From NCBI RefSeq assembly GCF_021134715.1, contig NC_060026.1, forward strand, positions 558,001-622,000: 64,000 nucleotides of DNA, read 5' to 3'. Shown piece by piece: positions 46,882-57,887 of this stretch. Numbering within the stretch: the first letter of the stretch is position 1; every line of letters starts with the position of its first letter. A program made the position numbers and the translations under genes. Source of the stretch: Daphnia pulex (taxonomy: Eukaryota; Arthropoda; Branchiopoda; Diplostraca; Daphniidae). Under the pieces are notes generated by a model. It was not told the origin of the DNA. It worked only from the letters and a program-made list of their open reading frames with translations, and did no database searches.

Positions 46882-47494
46882 AAAGGAGTGCTGGAACTCT
46901 GTGGCTGGAATGTTTTGAATTGTGATGATGCAAAGTAGCAGTTCTTCTGGGACGATGTAGGACAAAGTGACAACAGAAGACATCTTCAAGGATTTCATTT
47001 TGTCTTGAAGAGTACTGAGAATGCTGACTGCCAAATCTTGATTACCCTGTGTGATGCACAGATGACAGATCTATTTCAATAACATGTGTGGTTAGTTGTA
47101 GTCCGTGGTTATATTGACTTAAACCATACCTGTTGTGATCTCCTGAAATGATTAATTGTTGATGTTTCTTCTTACATTGTTTTCTGGCTGTTTGCCAGGA
47201 CTAGAAAGCTGTAACTGGTGAACTGACTGGTTCACTGGAATTTCAGATACTCATGTCAAAGTGTGTTGTAGTATCATTTTGCAGCTTCTTGTCGTAAAAT
47301 TATTCATGAACTACATTTCACCTTAATCTATGCAAATCTTGCTTTACAGAAAGAAACACATCAAAACTTCTTCATCCCAAACTCCCATTGACCAAACATT
47401 AACCGCAAGGTTTTGTTTACGAGTTTACGTTTACTTTACAACTTATTATTTGCTAAATTTATTTTAAAATAGTTATTGGAAAAAATGTTCCTGC
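46882..47494. other. Spacer of the inverted repeat
   Basis: About 613 bases of unique sequence between the two arms. No gene was recognised. Confidence 0.6.
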
Positions 47495-50400
47495 CGTTCC
47501 GTCCAGACTCCAGACGTCTGAATGCTAAGGAATATGTTGGATATCACTAGGTGGCTAAAATTATGTCTGCTAGATGGCGCGAGTGTCTTCGTTACACAAA
47601 ACGAAATTCCGCCATTTTATAACACTGATTGGAAACACATGTTGAAAACGTATCGTTGGATTGGATACTTAATACGCCGTACTTTTCTTTCTTGAAATTT
47701 TTATTCGTAAAAATGGTAATTTCTCTTTGGATTCTTGGATGTGAGTTGTGACTGTGTTAATTATTGTTGTGTGAATTTAGGTATTTATCTGGTAACAGCC
47801 TATAATTTCTACATGGCAAGATCGTGTGGCCTGAGCAGCTGAACATTTTGCCAAAATGTCGTCTCTTTTTTTCCTGTACCAGCTCCACGTTTGTCAGAAA
47901 CACTTCAGAACAATTCGGGTAAATATAATGTTCAACTTTCTAACTGTGAGACCGTGTGAGACTAGAGATTTAGTTAGTGCCTATCTCTTCAACCCATTTC
48001 AGTTGTGGAAATTGAACCTTGGCAAAGCTTGCCAACTGTACATTCCTTTGCAACATTTATTCTGAAGGATTCTGTAGTTTAACCACAGACTAAGAGGGTA
48101 AAGACCACGAACGGCTATAAACCCCTTGAAGCGATGCTCGTCCTATGCCGTATGGTGGCGCGTCGAGCACACAAATCTAGAGCCATTATTTTTCCTCTTT
48201 CCCTACTGATTTGAGTCTTCACACACCGTAAGTTTATAATTAAACCATTAACATTTCAATAGTGGTGTTTTGTGTAAATATAGCTTAGATATCCCCCATG
48301 TTGTGGGAATTTTTTTTAAATGTCTATGTGATGTCTAGATACAATCTATAAATTCCTTTATTAAACCCCCTTTTTGCCCATTTTCAGGCCCAGGAAACAG
48401 CGTTTCACGATTTTCAGGCCCATTTCAGAAAATCTTTAAACGCTGTTTCCTGGGCCTGAAAATGGGCAAAAAGGGGGTTTAATAAAGGAATTTATGGATT
48501 GTATCTAGACATCACATAGAAATTTAAAAAAATTCCCACAACATGGGGGATATCTAAGCTATATTTACACAAAACATCACTATTGAAATGTTAATGGTTT
48601 AATTATAAACTTACGGTGTGTGAAGACTCAAATCAGTAGGGAAAGAGGAAAAATAATGGCTCTAGATTTGTGTGCTCGACGCGCCACCATACGGCATAGG
48701 ACGAGCATCGCTTCAAGCATTCCTCTTAGCCCTATCCCTGATCGTAGTCTTTACCCTCTTAGTCTGTGGTTTAACTTAACTTTGATCATTTTTGTTCTGT
48801 CATTTGAGAAATCATGGTTGATACTAGTAATCGAGTTTTTTTTTTAATAGGATTAACACCCTGGTGGAGTTTGAGCTTCTTTGTTGCTGCCCAACTTTCA
48901 CATGGATTTGACGCAGCCAGCTGAGGGCTTTAATTCTTGTAAATAACACAGTGACATTTATTCGTCTTTTCATTGTCAGAAATTCTATTGATGCTGAACA
49001 TTAATTCATTTCATTTTGGTTATAGGTTTAGCGTTTATGTTCGCGCAGTTGCTTTCCGATGTGGCACGTTGCTGCAGCCTATACTGGTGAAAGATCTTTC
49101 TACATCAAGTTCAATTGGCCGTTCCTTGGTGCTGGTGTCGTGTTACCGAAGTTGCATCATTATTTTGTTAAATTGTCATCGTTACTATGCAGTTTACCGT
49201 TTATAAGTTAAGACGGAACAAAAACAAATGGGATGTTTATGTCATTCAAATAATAAACATGTTTGCGGGGTTGGGAAAGGAAAATGGGTATCTTTCAAGT
49301 TTTGGATAAAAAATCAGTTATTAATCCATAACCCCACAGCATATCCCTACCAACTAATCTCCAAACCCCACAAACTTATACCTTCCAATTCTTCAAACCC
49401 CACTAACATACACCTACCATCCTCTAAATTTATACCCTAAACCCCATAGACCAATGCAAACCTATGTAAACAATGTAATATCTGTAATAAATAAAAATAA
49501 ACATATGATTTGAAGTTTTGAAACCAATTTTTTTATTTTATTTTTGAAATGTCGAAAAAATTCAATAAACAGAGCGTCCGGTTCAAGACGTATTTCTTCT
49601 GTACGAGTTAAACGCAACCCGCCACCACCGCTGCGGCAATGAGACAAAAAGCAATGGTTTAGATAGCAAGTAATAAACCATGGCTTTTTCTTTCATTGGG
49701 TAGTGGGTTGCTTTGTTTAACTCGCACATGCTGTTATTGGATATGTCTACGGCCCCCAGAGATATTTATCTGGACCGAGAAGAAGAGAGAAGTACGAGGC
49801 AAGTTTTACTGGGGAGATGTAGTCATACTAGGCTTCCAGGTTAGACTTATGACCCTCCAAAAGTTTTCATCGGATCATGCGCCTTCCAAGTCCCCGTTCG
49901 ACCAGAGCCCTCCCCTCCTCCTGGTTTCACAGCGGGTGAGTGACCACCGGCGGGCGTTGGTTAGTGGTTAGTTAGGGAAACGGGGCCACAGAAAAGAAGG
50001 GAGCCCAGATATGCACTTGTAATTTAGCTAACTATACAATTTATCAGTCTTGGATTACAGCATTCTCTCGTCGGTTTTCAGTTTCACCAATGGAGTCCAT
50101 GATCAGTAGCGAAGGATTCCCTGTAAGCAGAATGAACATTTATTTGAATGACAATCATTTTCAATAATATTGTAGGCTGTAGCGACAAAAAGCAATACCT
50201 CGGGACTGTGTAAGGAGCTAAATAGGGAGATTCAAGGGTAGCAGCCATTGGGTTAGCAAACAAGGGAGTAAGGGACCTCGTTGACTTTCTTGAAAGAACA
50301 TTACTTTTCATATTTAGGAACCTGAAGGTTAGAACCTGTAAATGAAAAAAAAATTTTTTTTTAAATAAGTAAAAGAATAATTAAACGGTTTTAAGTATAT

Positions 50401-51540
50401 ACTCACGCAACATTTTTCTCGCCAAAATCATCATCTCGTCCAAGGAAACACCATCACACATCGCGAACAGCCAAAAATCTAAAGGGTAAAACTCCGTGCT
50501 GTGTTGAGAGCAGGGTAGTAGAAGTCGGTTGGGCAGTCGAATGTTGCTGGCCGTCTAAATGATGTTCATGTTGGCCGCATCTTCTTGGTCATTACCTAAA
50601 TGGCTAAATCAAGAAACAAAATGTAAACAAAATTTAAACTCCTCACATAACAATGAAGTTACCCAGGTAACACCAATCAGCTTTCCTAAGCAATCCAGAA
50701 GATGGAATGAGTCAAGTTCGATGACAGAACGAATGATCCGCGTTGAACGTGTGGTCATTGCCTTATTTTGGAGGGATATTTGGTCTTAATAGGCAACATC
50801 TAAATAAGAAACCAAACAATCATTAAAATTGCTATTAGTATTACAACTTCTCTAAATTCAATGTAAACACAACTATGAAAGCATGATCACAATATTTAAA
50901 CTCTTTTTTTGCTGTTGACAAATAGGGAGATTCAAGGGTAGCAAGGACTGCAAGGTAGCATAGTAGCCAGCGGGTCAGCAAACAAGGAATCTTGTTGACT
51001 GTAAGTCCTTTTTCATGAAAGGATGTAACTTCTCATAAAGTCAGTCATGCCAATTTAGAAACCTGTAAATAAAACAAGAATTCATATTAGACTGCAATTA
51101 ATAAAGTTCAGTAACATGACAAGTGAACTTACACATGAAACCACCAATCAGTTATCAAAGATTCTCTAGAAGATGGAATAATAGAGATTGGTCCATGCTG
51201 GAGTCGGTTATCTAGCAAGTTCAATACAAACAGCAGACAATTATGATGAATCCTATTAAAACATGAGAAGAATATATGTTTTAGCATGAAATAAAGCTAG
51301 TGTTGGCTTTTACCTGTATCATTTCGATGACACATTCAGTAGAATACAATGAGTTTGAACAAAATAGTTGACGGTAGGCTGCACGACTTTCACGTTTCCT
51401 CTGACTGTAAGTTGATGAGAAACATTAAGGTTATCCAACATATACACGGAATAGAACACATCACCGACAAGTTACAGACGAAATCACTCGAGTTTACCTA
51501 TGAATTCATTGGTAATTTTCGAAGCTAGCTTAACGTTGAC
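47495..51540 (+). repeat. Right arm of the large inverted repeat
   Basis: Mirror of the left arm, with a 687 bp insertion at 48,083. Without the insertion the inner arm length (about 1.82 kb) matches the left. The outer arm also has an internal duplication: the 'agggagattcaagggtagca' block occurs at 50,225 and at 50,925. Confidence 0.85.
48083..48769. mobile_element. Foldback DNA transposon (non-autonomous, MITE-like)
   Basis: Begins CCACAGACTAAGAGGG and ends with its exact reverse complement. The two halves are inverted copies of each other over roughly 330 bases, with a short centre near 48,410-48,440. Flanks are GTAGTTTAA on the left and TTTAACTTAAC on the right. The left arm has the empty site GTAGTTTAACTTAAC (reverse of 46,291-46,305), so the duplicated target is TTTAA, or TTAA if the element ends in GGT. 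There is no transposase inside. A TTAA target would suit a piggyBac-mobilised element, but that choice is not settled. Confidence 0.85.
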
Positions 51541-51770
51541 TCTTGACTCAGATGAAATGATACACCTAGGTTACAAGCGGGTTTTGTTTTTGTTTGAGTC
51601 GTCTGAGTTTTCTTCTCACGTTCTAACGAAAAAGCGAAGAAAATTTCGCGTTTGTCGTTTTACTGTTTAGGGTAAGAAAAGGAAATTTCGCATGTAGTTC
51701 TATATTTTACCACTAGATGGCGTGCGAAACTTTTTTACCCTTTCGGCGTGCCATAGGATACGAAAATATA
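51541..51770. other. Edge of inverted repeat with CTCF-like site
   Basis: Unique sequence. It contains ACCACTAGATGGCG at 51709-51722, close to the arthropod CTCF core. Confidence 0.35.
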
Positions 51771-51774
51771 ACTT

Positions 51775-52010
51775 TAAAAAAATCGTTGGAGTTCTATGGT
51801 CGGACATGAAAATAATAAAACAAATTATTGGAGTTCTACTGTCGGGTATTTTTATTTTTTAATAATATTTAAAAAGGTAGTTTCAACTATCAATGGAGTT
51901 CTACTGTCGTTGGAGTTCTACTGTCTAAATTATTTTCATGTCCGACAATAGAACTCCATTGAATTTTAAATAGTGTGTAAAAGTCCGTCAATAAAACTCC
52001 AACGATTTTA
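51775..52010. repeat. Small foldback element
   Basis: The block 'atcgttggagttctatggtc' near 51,781 recurs inverted near 51,990-52,010, and 'ggacatgaaaataat' (51,804) recurs inverted at about 51,930. The core 'ttggagttctactgtc' is repeated in between. It looks like a MITE-type palindrome of about 235 bases, without a clear target duplication. Confidence 0.55.
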
Positions 52011-52611
52011 AAATTACATTCCTCTCGGTCAATCATCTGTCTTATTTGCTTGTCTTGCCGAATGAATCGGATGTATCTCAGATCAGATATTTATCGTAAA
52101 TTAAATTTAGGGAAAAGTTTATTGGCTGTATAAATTCTAAGGAATATCAAACCCACACACATGTCAAATTAATGAAATTATATTTGAAGAACGCAACTGC
52201 ATCAACAAGAGAAAGAAAAACAGATTCGCTGCAGTTTGTTTCATTCCATAATGTTTAGGAACTAATTTGCATGTGTCAATAACATATGGGCCGGGACCTC
52301 GGTTAGTCATCCTTTTTTTTTCCTTTTTCAAATAACACGGATGCAAATGTTTGAACACATTATTTGAGCAATTTTCTAATTCAAATAGTTCGGATGCATG
52401 CCGTTCTCATGCACACACACGGTAAAACGGCGATGAAAAAACAAGAGCTCCCTATTTACTTTCGTCGTTCACCTGTGAAAAGTAACACAGATATTCAAAA
52501 AAAAAGGTGGTAATCGATAACGAGAGAGCCAGACGCATTAGATCCGAATAAAATGCGGCTCATCACTCAAGAGGAAACACACGAAGTCGAACATTCGAAA
52601 TAAAATCCACT
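52011..52611. other. Intergenic, promoter side of C1q gene 1
   Basis: No gene was recognised. The end must hold the promoter of the first C1q gene, without a clear TATA box. Confidence 0.4.
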
Positions 52612-53633
52612 ATGGCTGCTCACTTCTCGCTAATCTTTTTAAGTTTGTCGGCTTTGGTGTGCTGTTCCACTGGCGCCTTCGCTGGCCTTTCGTTAGAAGA
52701 GCAACTGCGGCAGCTGAACGACAATTACGTAAGTTTTGACAAAATAACAATTAACGAAATAAATACAATAAAATGGTGAAATTCTTGCGTAACTCTTCAG
52801 ATGGAAATGAAAGAACTTTTGGCCACAAAGGACAGGCGATTGGAGGCATTGGAAGCTGACGCCATCGAGCAGAAATCTGTTATAGCTGCCTTGCAACAGA
52901 GCGTGAGCGGCACGCAAGTCGCCGCTGCAAACAGACAGGGAACCTCGACAGTCCCACGATCCTGCGCCGATCTCAAGTGCAAGGGAGAGACTATCAGCGG
53001 ACTGTATTCCATCATGGGAGCCAAATCTGTCGAGATGGTCTACTGCGACTTTTCTAAAGCAACTAACGATGCGGGTAAGCCTGTCTGCTCATTCAGAAAT
53101 TGCCTTTTTAATCTGTCAAACTGATTGCACCAACAGGATTCCAAAAGTGGCTGGGATACGTTGACGTCAAATCGGTTCCAACTTATTTCTACGTCCAGAA
53201 AAACAATTCCTTTACTACTCAATACGTTCCAATTCCGTTCGAAGTCGAAAGGGTCAACATCGGAGGAGCCATGAACTTGACATCGGGGATATTCACGGCC
53301 CCAAGGCCGGGAACTTACTTTTTCGCTTTCACCGGAGACGTCCGTTTCTTGGGTCCGTCCACCAACATTTTGGCTCTCATCGTGGAACTTCAACTGAACG
53401 GCCAACGAGTTGGATCCAGTCGGGTTACAGAGAGCAACACTGCCGGCAATGTCCACAGCGAGTTGACCATGCAGTCAACCCTGAATTTGATAGCTGGTGA
53501 TAAAATTTCTCTCCAGATTACCTTCATGACCGCTGGAGGAGTTTCTTTTCTTTATGACAATCCAAATGCTGACCAGCGCTTCAATCATTTTACTGGTTGG
53601 CTGTTGGAAGAAAATCTGGCTGGCTTACTGTAA
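52612..53633 (+). CDS. Secreted C1q-domain protein 1
   Basis: Three exons: 52612-52728, 52801-53074 and 53137-53633, phases closing at 295 residues. Exon 1 gives a signal peptide (MAAHFSLIFLSLSALVCC) and the start of a helix. Exon 2 has a heptad-like coiled coil (MKELLATKDRRLEALEADA) and a cysteine module PRSCADLK ... SGLYSIMGAKSVEMVYCDF. That module resembles the first strand region of fibrinogen-related domains. Exon 3 is a full C1q/TNF-like jelly roll: NIGGAMNLTSGIFTAPRPGT, YFFAFTG, MQSTLNLIAGDKISL and FNHFTGWLLEE. C1q proteins form trimers through the coiled coil and act as secreted recognition proteins in invertebrates. Paralogues follow at 54,272, 55,790 and 59,811. Confidence 0.88.
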
Positions 53634-53639
53634 ATGGTA

Positions 53640-54201
53640 AATCAGCCAACTGGAAAACATTTTGATTGATTTGTCCGAGTATAAGAATGAAATATCTCCT
53701 ATTCAACCCACGTAGTTTACACTGTTTTCCTTTCTAGTCCATAACAATAAATGGATGCAATTTTGGTGAAAGTAAATTTCTTTTTTTATTGTTGCTTTTT
53801 TTTTTAACGAACATACGTTATCAAGAAAAAAATTAATGAATCAATTTCACCCATTGCTCAACCATCTGACCACCTGGCACTAACATTTTTAATCGAACTA
53901 TCATGAATGATGTGCGGATTTTAGCCCAGGAAAACGAGACGTAGGGTTAATTAGACGCCACGCTAAAACACGGATCATTTGGGACTGTACACGAGTTATA
54001 TGGAAAAAGGCAAATACAGTTTACAACTTACACACAGTTTAACAGCTGTGTAGACTACTAAGTGGTAAATAAACGAATAATTAAGGATCTTGTTGACTTT
54101 GTCTTTCACGGTCTCACCAACTGCGCAAATAGCCAACGCGGCATATTCAATTGAATCCGACCAGTCGATATGTACTAGCATAGCTTGACGAATTCTATCC
54201 C
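53640..54201. other. Intergenic, nothing recognised
   Basis: No supported gene between the two C1q genes. AATAAA near 53,744 serves the first gene. Confidence 0.5.
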
Positions 54202-54209
54202 TATAAAAA
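54202..54209 (+). promoter_or_regulatory. TATA box of C1q gene 2
   Basis: TATAAAAA, 63 bases before the start codon of the second C1q gene, with a likely start region about 30 bases on. Confidence 0.6.
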
Positions 54210-54271
54210 TCCAAATGTCCATGCTGAGTAGGCACACAGCCTCGATCGTTCGAGAAAGAGAACATAAAAAC

Positions 54272-55309
54272 ATGGCTCGTCTGTCCATCGTAACGCTTTT
54301 AGTAGCGATAACAAGTTGGGCAGTGATGTACGTCAACGCTGACTTAACTGTCGAAAAACAACTGGAACTACTAAACAGAAATTTAGTAAGAGAAACTATT
54401 AAAAACATTTCTTTTTCCCGTCTTTTTCACTGCAGACTAACATTTTGGTATTAATTAAAACATTAGGTCCAAATGCATGAAATGTTTGAAGCCAAAGTAA
54501 ATCGACTGGAAGCTCTCGAGAATAAAGTTAGGCAACAAGAGTCACTCATAAGCGCATTGCAGAGAGAGAGGACATTCAGAGCAGCTGCCGGAGGCAATGT
54601 AACTCTTAGACAAGCAATATCTAAAATCCCACGATCCTGTGCAGATCTGAAAAACCTGGGGCACGTCTCTAGCGGATTGTTTTCCGTCATGGGAGCCAAA
54701 TCTGTCGAGATGGTTTTCTGCGACTTTTGTAAACAGTCAACTGACGCGGGTAAGGAATCTATCAAATAAAATATAGTCACAATCAATTAAAACAAGCTAC
54801 CAAATCAAAAAGGTTTCCAGACGTGGATCGGAATCGAAGAAGTCAAATCAGCACCCACATATTTTATGGTTCAGTTGGTTCGAAATTTCAGAGAGCAAAA
54901 TGTTCCGATTCCGTTCGACGTTGAGCCAGTCAACATCGGAAGAGCCATGAATTTGCAGACAGGAAAATTCACCGCACCGCGACCGGGAACCTATTTCTTC
55001 TCTTTCACCGGATGGGTTTATTTCCCACCAGTTCCGCTGAAAGACGACTTCAACGTGTTCCTTTACTTGAACGGCAACAGCATCGCCAGAGGTCACGTGA
55101 ACGAGATGACCAACAACAAGCAAGTTTTCGGGGAACTTATGGAAACGTTCACCATGCAAGCGACGCTCAGTCTCAAAGCGGGAGACCAAATTTGGTTAAT
55201 GGTTGCCTATTCGTCAGCCGGCCTAGTTCTGTGTGGTAGCAATGTCACTCATTTCACCGGTTTTATGCTACAAGAGGACATTTCGCAATCCGTCAAATTG
55301 TCGATTTGA
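54272..55309 (+). CDS. Secreted C1q-domain protein 2
   Basis: Three exons with the same phases as gene 1: 54272-54385, 54467-54749 and 54813-55309, giving 297 residues. Signal peptide MARLSIVTLLVAITSWAVMY. The coiled coil in exon 2 is HEMFEAKVNRLEALENKV, then the module PRSCADLK ... SGLFSVMGAKSVEMVFCDF. The C1q domain has NIGRAMNLQTGKFTAPRPGT, YFFSFTGWVYF, MQATLSLKAGDQIWLMV and THFTGFMLQEDISQS. Sequence and exon borders show a tandem duplicate of gene 1. The exon-3 length (497 bases) is identical in both. Confidence 0.9.
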
Positions 55310-55780
55310 GTCGATATGATGTAATGCAAGTTGCAATACAATTAAAAAGGGTTCAAAGAGAAAAACAAATGGAATCAATTGTTAAATTATACGATGTAGC
55401 ATTTAATTTAACGTATTGATTGAAAGAATAAGAGAAACCCACACATCAGCCAAATGCTTTGGACGAGCAACTGGATAAGAGAAAGAGGGTAGGTAGACAA
55501 GATCCTTACAGAAAAGACAAAAATTAAATAAAAGCCAAAAGATTCTAAACACCAACTAGAATGAGAAGCTGTCACTCGAACGTGTCAGCACAAAGTGTAT
55601 AATAATAAGCTTCCGCATAAAACGTGACTCGTGAAAATTAATAATCGAAAGTGCTGATATGGAACGCAGCCAACGATTTTTTTCAATTCTGCGGACACGT
55701 GACTTATTGTTTGTTTTCATCAATCGATCGTCCCAAATGCGACCGGTCAACAAATGTACCTAGTCAGAAAACAGGGGATG
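55310..55780. other. Intergenic, nothing recognised
   Basis: 3' flank of C1q gene 2 (an AATTAAAA near 55,340) and AT-rich sequence without a supported gene. Confidence 0.45.
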
Positions 55781-55789
55781 CTCTACGTT

Positions 55790-56245
55790 CCATTTGCCAG
55801 TACGGTCTACTGTCACGTATCAAACGGTAATTTCTCTAAGTTGAGGCCGAAATCATCGATAAACTGAATAATTTATTTTTTTTAAATGAATAATTGCAGG
55901 TTTCCAAACATTTATTGGATACGTTGACGTCAAATCAGCGCCCGTCTTACTTTTTCGTTTACCGCTACTGGGACTGGAACTAAATTCACAGGCCAATCAC
56001 GTTCAACGCCGAAATTCTCAACATCGGCAGGGCCATGAATAGTCAAACGGGCAAATTCGTAGCTCCTCGAGCAGGAAAATACTTTTTCTCCGCATCGGGA
56101 GTCGTGCGCTTTCCGGCTTCGTCCGACAAATCCATTTTCACGCTGGATCTCTTTTGGAACAACAGGCAATTTGCGACCGGCGTAGCAGACGAGAGTAATA
56201 ATAGCGCTGGCGGTCAGTCGGAAACCTTTTCGATGAACGACTAAT
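55790..56245 (+). pseudogene. C1q-domain pseudogene
   Basis: A tail of the cysteine-module exon (TVYCHVSN, near 55,804-55,827, with a GTAAT donor) and the C1q exon from 55,902. The C1q exon starts FQTFIGYVDVKSAP, then loses frame. It is readable again from NIGRAMNSQTGKFVAPRAGK and ends early at SETFSMND plus a stop, before the last strands. Signal and coiled-coil exons are absent. Confidence 0.7.
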
Positions 56246-56779
56246 AAAGTAACGTCGCTCGAAGCCAAGGTGGAACAACGGACGCTTGTCAAAGAGCGGG
56301 AAAATCAAACGTATTCCGAAGATGACGGTGAAAAAAGTGGCAATAATGGTGACGAAACATCACAGCAACAGAGAAATTGCTTTCAGTTAAAAATAGCCGA
56401 CCCTTCGCTTTTTTTCTGGAATGCACTGGATCGAAAACGAATTGAAAGTTTCAATTCGTTTTCTATTTGAAACGAACTGAAAATTGAACTGAGCTATCCA
56501 TATGCTGGGCGGACTATTTTACCTGTACGATTTGGGCACAAGAAAACAGCTTGAAACATATATGCTTTGTTTTAATACGGTCGTTGAACTAATTCACAAC
56601 ACCACACAGTGAGGCACAACATCTGCGGAAATATTGACGCGACGGGGTCATAAAACTCGCCGTAATACAGTAATCGATAGAAAAGAAAGGGACTTAAAAA
56701 AGACACTGCAGTAATCCATGAAAAAAAAAAAGTCTTTCGTAGATATCCCATCGATTAACTCTTCAATTAGCGATAAACT

Positions 56780-57418
56780 ATGTCTCACTTTACAACCGCA
56801 ACCAAAGTGATGATAGGTTTGCTGCTCTTCAGTCTTTGGTCGACTACTACCGCCAAAGCTCGCCTGATTTCAAAAGAACTGCAACTACCAAGGGAAAACC
56901 TCGTATGTTATACATAAAAAATTTTTCATTTTCAATACTAAATCACGAATGAAAACCTACGATGTATTTGAATGTTGCTGTAATTTTTAAAATGTCTTTA
57001 AGCGCTTGGATGCATTAGAATAAGAGAAGTATTCAAAATCATCGATTTCATGACCTTCTTTTTACTCGATAACTCTTGCAAAACGTTTTCCCGTTTAAAG
57101 TATCAAGACAAAGATGTGCATTCCAAATAAAAACAAAATAAATGTAGGCACTTTTGAAAAATCAACTCATTGCTGAAGCACTAGAAGGATGTGAAATCAA
57201 ATTTCAAATGTATCGGTTTGGTGACCTTGTTGGACCTGCTAGCGGACCCTGCCTCGAGTGTCGGTGAGAATAAATTTTCTTTTTTAAACAGCATTTTTGA
57301 ACTGAATAAATCTTGTACTATACGGTTGCACAGATGCGGTGCTGGCGGCGTAATGGTGTGTGACCCACGTGAGTGCCAACCCGAGCCACGGTCAAAAACG
57401 ATAAATGTTGACTTGTGA
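56780..57418 (+). CDS. Small secreted VWC-domain protein
   Basis: Three exons, 56780-56902, 57148-57263 and 57334-57418, with phases closing at 107 residues. Exon 1 encodes a signal peptide (MIGLLLFSLWSTTTAKA after a short basic start) and has the same size and phase as the signal exons of the C1q genes. Exons 2 and 3 encode one von Willebrand factor C-like module: GCEIKFQMYRFGDL, PASGPCLECRCGAGG, VMVCDPRECQPEP. Single-VWC secreted proteins in arthropods include antiviral and stress-response factors (the Vago type), but here only the module is certain. The model rests on splice phases and domain fit. Poly(A) signal AATAAA lies near 57,466. Confidence 0.65.
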
Positions 57419-57419
57419 A

Positions 57420-57860
57420 AGAAGTTGTGTTTGCGTAACGCCGAGAAAATATTTTAAAAGATAGGCAATAAATGTGCAAAGGAAGGAATGATCGCGGGAA
57501 TGATAACTTTCTCTAAATTTTTTATCGTGAAGAAAGTTAGAAGAAAAGAGCGCAACATTTTAGTATTACATTATTCAGATTAATTCTACCGTTGGTTACT
57601 AAGAGTGCGTTGTAGGGTTTTCCCTTTTGTGGGCCTCATTACAAGTAATTATCAGCAGATTGTGCAGCAGGCATAGATCAACAATTTCTATATTGAACAA
57701 GTATAAGGCAGCGGTGGTAGTTGTCGAACAGCTATGGCAACTCACACATGTTACATTTAGTGTTTACGATTAAAAACGCACTACTCGTATAAACATTTGA
57801 AGTACATTACATTTGTAATGATCCGCACACCACCGATTTTCACATCTTTTATTGATTTCA
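57420..57860. other. Intergenic, nothing recognised
   Basis: No supported gene between the VWC and ankyrin genes. Confidence 0.45.
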
Positions 57861-57887
57861 ATGTAGCTTGCAGATAAAGAAAAGGTT

